Source of the DNA: Verrucomicrobiota bacterium
Lineage (GTDB): Bacteria; Verrucomicrobiota; Verrucomicrobiia; Chthoniobacterales; UBA10450
Assembly (NCBI GenBank): GCA_003219355.1
Contig: QHOQ01000156.1
Span: 1-12,724 of the forward strand
DNA: 12,724 bases
Reading direction: 5' to 3'
Made by a program: the position numbers and the translations under genes. Positions 7,472 to 12,724 of the stretch are shown here, piece by piece. The first letter of the stretch is position 1; each line of letters opens with the position of its first letter. A model generated the notes under the pieces. It ran no database searches. It had not been told where the DNA came from and saw nothing but the letters and a program-made list of their open reading frames with translations.

Positions 7472-7672
7472 CTAGCCACCCGCCACGATTCGCACAAATT
7501 CGATGCGATCACCTTCGACCAATAATCGCTCCCCCCATTCCTGTCGGCGTAGGGCAAGGCCATTGTGCTCCACCAAAATTGATTTTTCCGGCAATTCGTA
7601 ACGTTCCACCAGATCCGCGATCGTTTCCGCGCCGCGCGCGTCCGCCCTTTCGCCGTTGAGTAAAATCGTCAC
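7472..7672 (-). CDS. thiS: Thiamin biosynthesis sulfur carrier protein ThiS
   Basis: ThiS is a ubiquitin-like sulfur carrier. Its C-terminal Gly-Gly is adenylated and converted to a thiocarboxylate that gives sulfur to the thiazole ring of thiamin. Starting at GTG 7672 the protein has 66 residues, the usual ThiS length. It shows the beta-grasp pattern (VTILLNGERADA, then TIADLVERYELPEKSILVEH, then DRIEFVRIVAGG) and ends exactly in GG. The GTG overlaps the thiH stop as GTGA, the classic coupled arrangement, and this decides the start. The longer frame from TTG 7705 would add 11 atypical residues. It is the last gene of its group and converges on nfeD with a 7-nt gap and no visible terminator. 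thiG, its usual acceptor partner, is not in the window. Confidence 0.9.
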   Translation of the reverse strand: MTILLNGERADARGAETIADLVERYELPEKSILVEHNGLALRRQEWGERLLVEGDRIEFVRIVAGG

Positions 7673-8793
7673 GCGCCGCAAAGAGCTTGGTCCCAATCTT
7701 TCCAAACTGGTTCGAAGCCGCGACGCCGAAGGACCTCTGCTATCTCGGCCGGCGAACGCTCGTCGCTGATCTCAAATTGGCCGGTGGCAAGCTGGTCTTC
7801 TCCGTCTTGGAAATCAGGAGCAACGATCCGACCGCGGACCGTGCGATGCAGATGTCCACCGCCTTGTCGAGTGTACCCGCCGGGTTCAGTGTGACTGCCG
7901 GCACTCATCATCGTCACGCCTAAGTAAACAAGCGAGTCGCGGAAGGATGAACGTTCGCGTGTACTCAGCACAATTCCCACTTGCGGGAAACTGATGCGTA
8001 ACGCACATACTAATTGCGCCAATTCGCGGTCAGTTAATAAAAAGAGCGGCCGAAAACCCCCGGCAGCGGGCCGTAACCTGGGCAGGCTCACGCTAATTTG
8101 CGCCTGCCAGCAATGTTTGAGCAAATATTCCAGATGCGCCGCGAGGGCGATCGCTTCTTGCTGCCAGGGAGATAACCCAAAGAGCACACCGATTCCGAGC
8201 CGGCGAAATCCTGCGCTGTAACCGCGCACCGCGCAATCGAGTCGAAAATTAAAGTCGCGCTTTGGGCCGACTGTATGCATTTCGGCGTAGACCGCGCGAT
8301 TGTAAGTTTCCTGATAAACCACCAACCCGTCCGCGCCGGCACTGACGATTGGCTCATAGTCCTGCGCTTTCATCGGACCGACCTCGATCGAAATCGATGA
8401 AAAATCTTGCTCAAGAGCGCGGACGCAGTCGGCGAGATAGTCGCGATTGACGAATTTCGGGTGCTCACCCGCGACGAGAAGGACCTGACGAAAACCCTGG
8501 CGAGCGAGGTGCTGTCCTTCCGCGGTTACTTCATCGACATCGAGCGTTACTCGAAGAATTGGATTGTCCCGGGAGAACCCGCAGTATCGGCAGGTATTGA
8601 TGCACTCGTTCGAAAGGTAAAGCGGCGCGAAGAGACGCATTGTCCGGCCGAAATTCTGCAGCGTGAGCGCGCGTGAGTTTCGCGCCATAGATTCGAGTTC
8701 CTGGTTGGATTTCGAGGCAATCAGGTATTCGAATCGACGAACAAGCTCCGATTTTTTTAGGGCCAAACTGTCCAGAGTTTCGACAAACGACAT
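7669..8793 (-). CDS. thiH: 2-iminoacetate synthase ThiH (radical SAM, tyrosine lyase)
   Basis: ThiH splits tyrosine by radical SAM chemistry into p-cresol and dehydroglycine, the glycine-derived input for the thiamin thiazole. Such enzymes suit anaerobes and facultative organisms, in contrast to the oxygen-dependent ThiO. From the ATG at 8793 the product has 374 residues. The 4Fe-4S motif is C64-x3-C68-x2-C71 (NECINTCRYCGFS). Other family blocks are GIGVLFGLSPWQQEA, the LPRLRPAAGGF segment, GIVLSTRERSSFRDSL and MMSAGSHTEPGGY. The frame is open upstream to a GTG at 8838, but MSFVETLDSL at 8793 is the normal ThiH N-terminus. No TPP riboswitch motif is evident in the sequence upstream of the gene. 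It overlaps thiS by 4 nt, so the two are probably co-translated. Confidence 0.95.
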   Translation of the reverse strand: MSFVETLDSLALKKSELVRRFEYLIASKSNQELESMARNSRALTLQNFGRTMRLFAPLYLSNECINTCRYCGFSRDNPILRVTLDVDEVTAEGQHLARQGFRQVLLVAGEHPKFVNRDYLADCVRALEQDFSSISIEVGPMKAQDYEPIVSAGADGLVVYQETYNRAVYAEMHTVGPKRDFNFRLDCAVRGYSAGFRRLGIGVLFGLSPWQQEAIALAAHLEYLLKHCWQAQISVSLPRLRPAAGGFRPLFLLTDRELAQLVCALRISFPQVGIVLSTRERSSFRDSLVYLGVTMMSAGSHTEPGGYTRQGGGHLHRTVRGRIVAPDFQDGEDQLATGQFEISDERSPAEIAEVLRRRGFEPVWKDWDQALCGA

Positions 8794-8911
8794 CAACGTA
8801 GGTTCGCGCGCGAACAAGCGTTCGCAAACACGAATCACTTAGGTCAAGAGCACGTCTTCTCAAAGAACCTTTCGAGCTATCGTTCGAAGGTAGATGAGAC
8901 TACCGCCTAGA

Positions 8912-8950
8912 AAAACAACGGCGGCGTCTGGAACGTTCCAGACGCCGCCG
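8912..8950 (-). terminator. Rho-independent terminator of the outer-membrane protein gene
   Basis: A perfect 32-bp palindrome (8919-8950; arms of 16 nt with CGGCGGCGTCTGGAAC on the left) begins 21 nt after the stop codon of the barrel gene. On the minus strand it is followed by TTGTTTTT, as expected of an intrinsic terminator. On the plus strand no T-run follows, so it acts in one direction. It also insulates thiH-thiS from the barrel gene. Confidence 0.85.
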
Positions 8951-8971
8951 CCACAAGTGCAATTATCGATC

Positions 8972-9727
8972 TTAGAATGCGAAATTAACGCCGGTGCGCG
9001 CCATGCCGAAGTTATTTTTCGGACCGTTAACAAAGTTCCAGCTGAAATCACTGATCCAGCCGATATGAGGCGTGAAGCGAATTTCCAGACCGCCGCCGAC
9101 CTGGCCAATTCCCTCTGCCTCAGACTCCGTACGACCAACTGTCTTGAAAATGTCGAAGCCCTCGCCTCCGTTGCTAATAAGCCCACCGGGTCCTGTTACC
9201 GCCGTTCCGCCTGGCCCTTCGCGAAACCACTGATTGATCGGTCTCTGGCCACCTCCAAAAATCGCGCCGCCGCCACCGAAGATGTAAGGTGAAAAGCGCG
9301 AGCAATGGAACGGATAGCGCAAGGTCAATGTACCGAGCACCGCTCCGATGCCCTTGTCCGTGTTGCGAAAGCTGCGCTGAAAAATCCCGTCGCTCAAGTC
9401 GACGAAGACATTTTCGTGTGCCTGCCGTGCGTCGACGCCCCATCCTTCAATCCCAACGCCGATATAACGCATGAAAAAGTATTTCACGTCGAGACCGCCG
9501 CCCCAAGCGTGGTCGGCTTCAAGATAGCGATCCTCCTGCCAGTCGCTCCCGGTAAACACGTAAGTGCCCCAAAGTCCGACGTTAAATTCCCTGTCTGCGT
9601 ACCATTCCGGACAAGGCGGCGGTATCGCCACCTGCTTCATCTCTTTTCCGGAATAGGTTTCGGTGCCGGCAAAGCCAATCGAGCTGACTGCCGCGATGCC
9701 CAACAAGCTCAATATCAATTTCTTCAT
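8972..9727 (-). CDS. Outer-membrane beta-barrel protein, uncharacterised
   Basis: This is a 251-residue exported protein. The signal peptide is MKKLILSLLGIAAVSSIGFA (1-20), with cleavage near residue 20-21. The linker TYSGKEMKQVAIPPPCPEW (24-42) precedes a barrel-like body of alternating hydrophobic and polar strands with Gly-rich turns, such as FNVGLWGTYVFTG, GVGIEGWGVDA, GAVLGTLTLRYPF and LEIRFTPHIGWISDFSW. It ends in NFAF: a C-terminal Phe is the usual signal for outer-membrane barrel assembly. About 8 strands of OmpA/OmpW size would fit. I recall similar proteins in Verrucomicrobiota, often in several copies, without known function. Expression is probably strong, with a good ribosome site (AAGGAG), its own terminator and long flanking spacers, so it is likely a single-gene transcript. 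Confidence 0.88.
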   Translation of the reverse strand: MKKLILSLLGIAAVSSIGFAGTETYSGKEMKQVAIPPPCPEWYADREFNVGLWGTYVFTGSDWQEDRYLEADHAWGGGLDVKYFFMRYIGVGIEGWGVDARQAHENVFVDLSDGIFQRSFRNTDKGIGAVLGTLTLRYPFHCSRFSPYIFGGGGAIFGGGQRPINQWFREGPGGTAVTGPGGLISNGGEGFDIFKTVGRTESEAEGIGQVGGGLEIRFTPHIGWISDFSWNFVNGPKNNFGMARTGVNFAF

Positions 9728-9734
9728 CTTATTT

Positions 9735-9740
9735 CTCCTT
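9735..9740 (-). promoter_or_regulatory. Strong ribosome binding site of the outer-membrane protein gene
   Basis: AAGGAG on the minus strand lies 7 nt before the ATG at 9727. It is the best Shine-Dalgarno match in the window and fixes the start. Confidence 0.8.
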
Positions 9741-9759
9741 TTGGTTAAGTCTTCCTAAC

Positions 9760-9790
9760 AATCTAACTCCAAACACCTCGGAGCGTTCAA
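9760..9790 (-). promoter_or_regulatory. Tentative sigma-70 promoter of the outer-membrane protein gene
   Basis: On the minus strand a TTGAAC box (9790-9785) and a TAGATT box (9765-9760) are separated by 19 nt, about 33 nt upstream of the start codon. Both boxes are near-consensus, but the spacer is longer than the preferred 17 nt. The rest of the 9728-9883 spacer holds T-rich stretches and no gene. Confidence 0.3.
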
Positions 9791-9883
9791 GTCAATAACG
9801 AAATTCGCTACTCCTTTGGATGCCTGCGAGTTTGAGTGGACTGTCAAGGATTGCAAGCATTTTTTTAGCCTTTTTTACGCCGG

Positions 9884-10423
9884 TCAAGCCTTAAGTTCCG
9901 CCCCAGTATTAGCATCGGTGATAGTAAACTTTTCGTGATGAAATGTGGGATCACCGCGAAACATCAGCCGCCCAGCGTAACGACGCTCCAGTTCCACGAG
10001 CAATTCTTCGTCTTCCTCTTTCAATCGTTTCAACACATCCGGATTTAGGATCACGCGGATTTCGTGGATGCTGTCCTGGTACTTGCGCATCACCGTATTG
10101 AGCGTGCGATGTAATTCCACGCTTGTCGTCATCGAGGTCTTCACGACGCCGCGCCCACCGCAGTATGGACAATTTTCGTATATTGTATCGCTGAGACTTT
10201 CCTGCACCCGTTGTCGCGTCATTTCTATCAGACCGAGCGGGGAAATCGGAAGCACGTGAGTCTTGGCCTTATCGCGCTTGAGCCGTTCCTTCATCAGGTT
10301 ATAGACCATCTGCTGGTCCTTACGGCTTTTCATGTCGATGAAATCACCGATGATCAAACCGCCGACATTGCGCAACCGAAGCTGACGTGCGATTTCATCT
10401 GCCGCCTCCAGATTCGTCTGCAA
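9884..10423 (-). CDS. rng: C-terminal fragment of RNase E/G (nuclease, Zn-link and small domain)
   Basis: The family sequence resumes as ETILQTNLEAADEIARQLRL. The first possible start in this frame is TTG 10423, without a ribosome site, giving 179 residues. It carries GDFIDM (26-31) with the second metal-binding Asp, the zinc-link motif CPYCGGRG (C85, C88) and the small domain to the normal C-terminus. Independent translation is possible but unsupported. It overlaps the first fragment by 29 nt. Confidence 0.75.
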   Translation of the reverse strand: MQTNLEAADEIARQLRLRNVGGLIIGDFIDMKSRKDQQMVYNLMKERLKRDKAKTHVLPISPLGLIEMTRQRVQESLSDTIYENCPYCGGRGVVKTSMTTSVELHRTLNTVMRKYQDSIHEIRVILNPDVLKRLKEEDEELLVELERRYAGRLMFRGDPTFHHEKFTITDANTGAELKA

Positions 10424-11432
10424 AATTGTTTCGGCCGGTATTCACATCAATCGCGACCAGCGCTTCGGTCTCGTCAATCACAATATAGCCGCCACACCTC
10501 AGCCAGACTTGGCGATGAAAAGCGTCGTCGATCTGCTTTTGGATGCCGCAACTTTCGAAAATCGGTATCGCACCATCATAAAAATGAATTCGGTTCCGCG
10601 ACCGCCGCGAAATCTGGTCGACCATTTCGTTCATCCGGTTAATCGACTCGCGATCATCACAGATGACTTCATCGATTTCTTCAGTGAGAAAGTCACGCAC
10701 AGTTCGTTCAACCAAATCGGGCTCCTCAAAGATTCGGCACGGCGCCGGACGGTCACGAATCAATTGCTCTACTTTGGCCCATTGATCGAGGAGAAAGCGC
10801 AGATCCCGGACAAAGTATCGTGCGCGCTGTCCTTCTCCAACGGTGCGGATGATGACGCCAATGCCTTCCGGAATGTCGAGCTCGCGCAAAATTTTGCGAA
10901 GGCGATCGCGTTCCTTCGGATCTTCGATTTTGCGTGAAATGCCACTGCGGTCGCTAAATGGCATCAGTACCAGATATCGGCCCGCGAAACTGAGATTCGT
11001 GGTGACTCGCGGTCCTTTCGTCCCGATCGGGCCTTTGGTCACCTGCACGATTACGTCTGAGCCGACCGGATAAATGCTTGGAATATCTTTTGCCGTAATG
11101 CGTTTCCGCGGCCGCCTATTGGCCGAGCGGTCAATTTCTTCGATACCGCTATCTAGCGCGGCGGGAATGGCGTCCCAAAAATGAAGAAAGGCGTTTTTTT
11201 CGAAGCCGATGTCGACGAACATCGCCTTCAATCCCATCTCGATGTTCTTGACCTTACCCTTGTAAACGCTGCCGACTATATTGCGCGAGCTTTTACGCTC
11301 GACGCTGTATTCCTCCAGGCGGCCATTCTCGAGCAATGCGACACGCGACTCGAGTTTTTCCACGCTCAATATGAGTTTGTTGCCAGTCTTGCGGGAAGAA
11401 AGGCCTAAAATTTTTCTTACCTTGTCTATCAT
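10395..11432 (-). CDS. rng: N-terminal fragment of RNase E/G (S1 and 5'-sensor region)
   Basis: This 345-residue frame has an S1 RNA-binding domain at about 50-130 (VYKGKVKNIEMGLKAMFVDI). The 5'-monophosphate sensor/RNase H-like region follows, with RVTTNLSFAGRYLVLMP, SGISRKIED and GVIIRTVGEG (192-201). The start of the nuclease domain ends in VAIDVNTGR (326-334), where D329 matches the first Mg ligand. The last 11 residues (335-345) lie past the frame break and are not family sequence. No Shine-Dalgarno site is visible before the ATG. Confidence 0.85.
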   Translation of the reverse strand: MIDKVRKILGLSSRKTGNKLILSVEKLESRVALLENGRLEEYSVERKSSRNIVGSVYKGKVKNIEMGLKAMFVDIGFEKNAFLHFWDAIPAALDSGIEEIDRSANRRPRKRITAKDIPSIYPVGSDVIVQVTKGPIGTKGPRVTTNLSFAGRYLVLMPFSDRSGISRKIEDPKERDRLRKILRELDIPEGIGVIIRTVGEGQRARYFVRDLRFLLDQWAKVEQLIRDRPAPCRIFEEPDLVERTVRDFLTEEIDEVICDDRESINRMNEMVDQISRRSRNRIHFYDGAIPIFESCGIQKQIDDAFHRQVWLRCGGYIVIDETEALVAIDVNTGRNNFADESGGGR

Positions 11433-11504
11433 AAAAGTGAAGAGGTTCAGCCGCCAAAGGCGCGACCATTGGAAAATTTTGCAGTAAAGTTTCTGATCGA
11501 AGGT

Positions 11505-12724
11505 TCATCGAGTACCACGACGTCGGGTCGGCGGCGGGGGCGTTGCCGCGGGCACTGGTTGACGACGCACACCGAAGAGCCGTTGGAAAAAGTTGCGCGG
11601 GGCTGGCGTCGCAACAGGAACGGCCCGCGCTACGGAAGCCCGCCGCCGCACTTTTCCTTGAGAGTCTGCTTCGGGTTCTACATCAGGCGTTGCGTCAGAA
11701 CTTGCCATCTGCGCATCTGCATTTTGCGAATCGTCAGCATTCTCCTCGTCGCCGCTCGGAACGTTCCCTCCGGCATAGGTCACGCCCTTGATCATCTGGA
11801 ATGGATTCGCCTTGTGCGCGGGCGAGAGCCAGGCGACCTGCATATCGAACTTTCCTTCATCCAACGCTAGCGCGCGTTCGATGATGCGTGTCGCGATTGG
11901 CCCGGCAACACTGCCACCGTGCTCGCCACCCTGTACCATGGCCGCAACTACATATTTGGGATTCTCGAAGGGGGCGAAACAGGCAAACCAGGCGATTGTA
12001 TCCTTATGGCCGCGATCCGTCGCCTGAGCCGTCCCGGTTTTGCCGGCAACCTGCACATCTTTCAGACGCGCTGCTCCGCCCGTGCCGCCGTCTTCATTGA
12101 CAACTTTCCAAAGGCCTTTGCGCACGAGATCGATCTGCTCGCGCGAAAGCTCATTACGTAAATCTGCTCGCACACGCGGCGTCTGCAGCACCGCGACCTT
12201 TCCGTTTTCGTCGAGCGCGGGTGAGCCATCCTGATTTAAAACTTTGTCGACAAAGCGCGGGTAATAACAGATTCCGCCGTTAGCCGCAGCCGCATATGCC
12301 ATCGCCAACTGGAGCGGCGAAACCAGCGTGTAACCCTGCCCGATTGAAACGTTGGCGGTTTGCGCTTGCGACCATCTCTCCTGCGGGTGATGAATTTGCA
12401 TCCATTCCGGCCCAGGCAAATTGCCTGCCTGTTCGCCCGTCAAGTGAATGCCCGATTCTTCGCCCAGACCCATTAGTTTTCCGATTATGTCGATCGAATC
12501 GATTCCGGCGGCATTTCCGTATTGGTAAAAGAATGCATCACAGGAGACCTTGATCGCGTCAGCCAGTCCTAGCGTTCCGTGGGTGTAATGTTTTTCCGCC
12601 ACCCAACACTTGAAATAATGCTCGCCATAACTAACGCCGCCACTGCAATTAAAACGCGCATTCGCCAGTTTTTTCCGCAAGCCGGCCATCGCCGTAATAA
12701 GTTTAAATGTCGATCCAGGCGGCA
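11505..12724 (-). CDS. mrdA: Penicillin-binding protein 2 (peptidoglycan D,D-transpeptidase), 5' end outside window
   Basis: PBP2 crosslinks peptidoglycan during cell elongation, together with RodA and MreBCD. The frame is open through the right edge, so the pedestal domain and membrane anchor are outside. 405 residues are visible. They begin at the active site: PPGSTFK (Ser4 nucleophile, Lys7 of SxxK). SCD (60-62) fills the second motif, and KTGTAQ (228-233) is the third. Between the first two motifs is FNCSGGVSYGEHYFKCW, a Cys/His pattern usual in PBP2 of many phyla. After the transpeptidase domain (ending near visible residue 285) comes an unusual tail of about 90 residues: an acidic Asp/Glu/Ala/Ser stretch, then a basic Pro/Arg-rich end (PVPAATPPPPTRRR). 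The ATG at 12689 lies inside the conserved domain and is not the start. The gene is followed by rng after 72 nt on the same strand; rodA is not between them. Confidence 0.92.
   Translation of the reverse strand, partial: PPGSTFKLITAMAGLRKKLANARFNCSGGVSYGEHYFKCWVAEKHYTHGTLGLADAIKVSCDAFFYQYGNAAGIDSIDIIGKLMGLGEESGIHLTGEQAGNLPGPEWMQIHHPQERWSQAQTANVSIGQGYTLVSPLQLAMAYAAAANGGICYYPRFVDKVLNQDGSPALDENGKVAVLQTPRVRADLRNELSREQIDLVRKGLWKVVNEDGGTGGAARLKDVQVAGKTGTAQATDRGHKDTIAWFACFAPFENPKYVVAAMVQGGEHGGSVAGPIATRIIERALALDEGKFDMQVAWLSPAHKANPFQMIKGVTYAGGNVPSGDEENADDSQNADAQMASSDATPDVEPEADSQGKVRRRASVARAVPVATPAPRNFFQRLFGVRRQPVPAATPPPPTRRRGTR

Larger units (their letters stand above)
9884..11432 (-). pseudogene. rng: RNase E/G family endoribonuclease gene, frameshifted by an internal deletion
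   Basis: RNase E/G cleaves single-stranded RNA in mRNA decay and rRNA maturation. The gene is complete end to end but split between two frames. The first frame runs from ATG 11432 and stops at 10395. The second picks up family sequence at GAA 10432 and runs to 9884. At the break, VAIDVNTGR (frame 1) is followed directly by ETILQTNLEAADE (frame 2). Relatives such as E. coli RNase E and G have about eight residues between these blocks. A loss of roughly 23 or 26 nt (not a multiple of three) explains both the missing loop and the +1 frame difference. Together the pieces would encode about 513 residues, close to normal. The catalytic Mg-binding aspartates end up on opposite sides of the break, so neither half alone should be a working nuclease. 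An assembly error or a strain-level mutation cannot be told apart from the sequence alone. The gene follows mrdA by 72 nt, consistent with the cell-shape/rng neighbourhood of many bacteria. Confidence 0.7.

Noticed and set aside
8794..8911. Possible TPP riboswitch upstream of thiH
   Set aside because: The conserved CTGAGA and ACCTGAT-type elements of the THI box are not present on the minus strand here.
9305..9748. 147-codon plus-strand open frame opposite the outer-membrane protein gene
   Set aside because: The minus-strand gene has a signal peptide, ribosome site, C-terminal Phe and terminator. The plus frame has none of these.
10421..10440. Programmed frameshift as explanation of the split RNase E/G gene
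   Set aside because: There is no slippery heptamer or obvious stimulatory structure, and a conserved loop is missing as well. A deletion explains both facts more simply.

Overview
The window is a stretch of bacterial chromosome made almost entirely of housekeeping genes, with no mobile element, CRISPR array, tRNA or rRNA visible. Gene content and protein style suggest a Verrucomicrobiota bacterium, perhaps a soil Chthoniobacterales-type lineage. The signs are a primary sigma factor with a long basic N-terminal extension, a DUF3106-like protein, a Tyr/His-rich exported miniprotein, a 'PPPCPEWYADREFNV'-type outer-membrane barrel, and weak or absent Shine-Dalgarno sequences on many genes. This placement is an inference from recall, not from a search.

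Layout. Left end, plus strand: the 3' part of ribD (riboflavin synthesis, 2-874), then a small Tyr/Gly/His-rich exported protein (936-1214) closed by a strong hairpin terminator. Next comes a minus-strand block read from right to left: dnaG primase (5985-4144), rpoD (4133-2283), a small single-pass membrane protein (2210-1857) and an exported DUF3106-like protein (1894-1343). This is the dnaG-rpoD core of the classical macromolecular-synthesis operon with two envelope-type genes behind it, and it converges on the Tyr-rich gene at the shared terminator. Divergent from dnaG is a long-form NfeD membrane protease (6061-7464). It runs tail to tail, with 7 nt between the stop codons, into the minus-strand pair thiH-thiS (8793-7669 and 7672-7472, GTGA overlap), which serves thiamin thiazole synthesis. 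A minus-strand outer-membrane beta-barrel gene (9727-8972) follows with its own strong ribosome site and terminator. The right end is a minus-strand cell-shape and RNA-decay block: the C-terminal part of penicillin-binding protein 2 (mrdA, 12724-11505) followed by an RNase E/G gene (11432-9884).

The clearest anomaly is in the RNase E/G gene. Its reading frame breaks near 10430, exactly where about 7-8 residues found in other family members are also missing. The catalytic aspartates therefore lie on two different reading frames. This points to a real out-of-frame deletion or an assembly error. Both halves are otherwise well conserved.

The least described part is the small membrane protein plus DUF3106-like pair behind rpoD. 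I found no clearly new defence, mobile or biosynthetic system. No gene-free stretch reaches 300 bases; the longest, 8794-8971 and 9728-9883, hold a terminator and a probable promoter region respectively.
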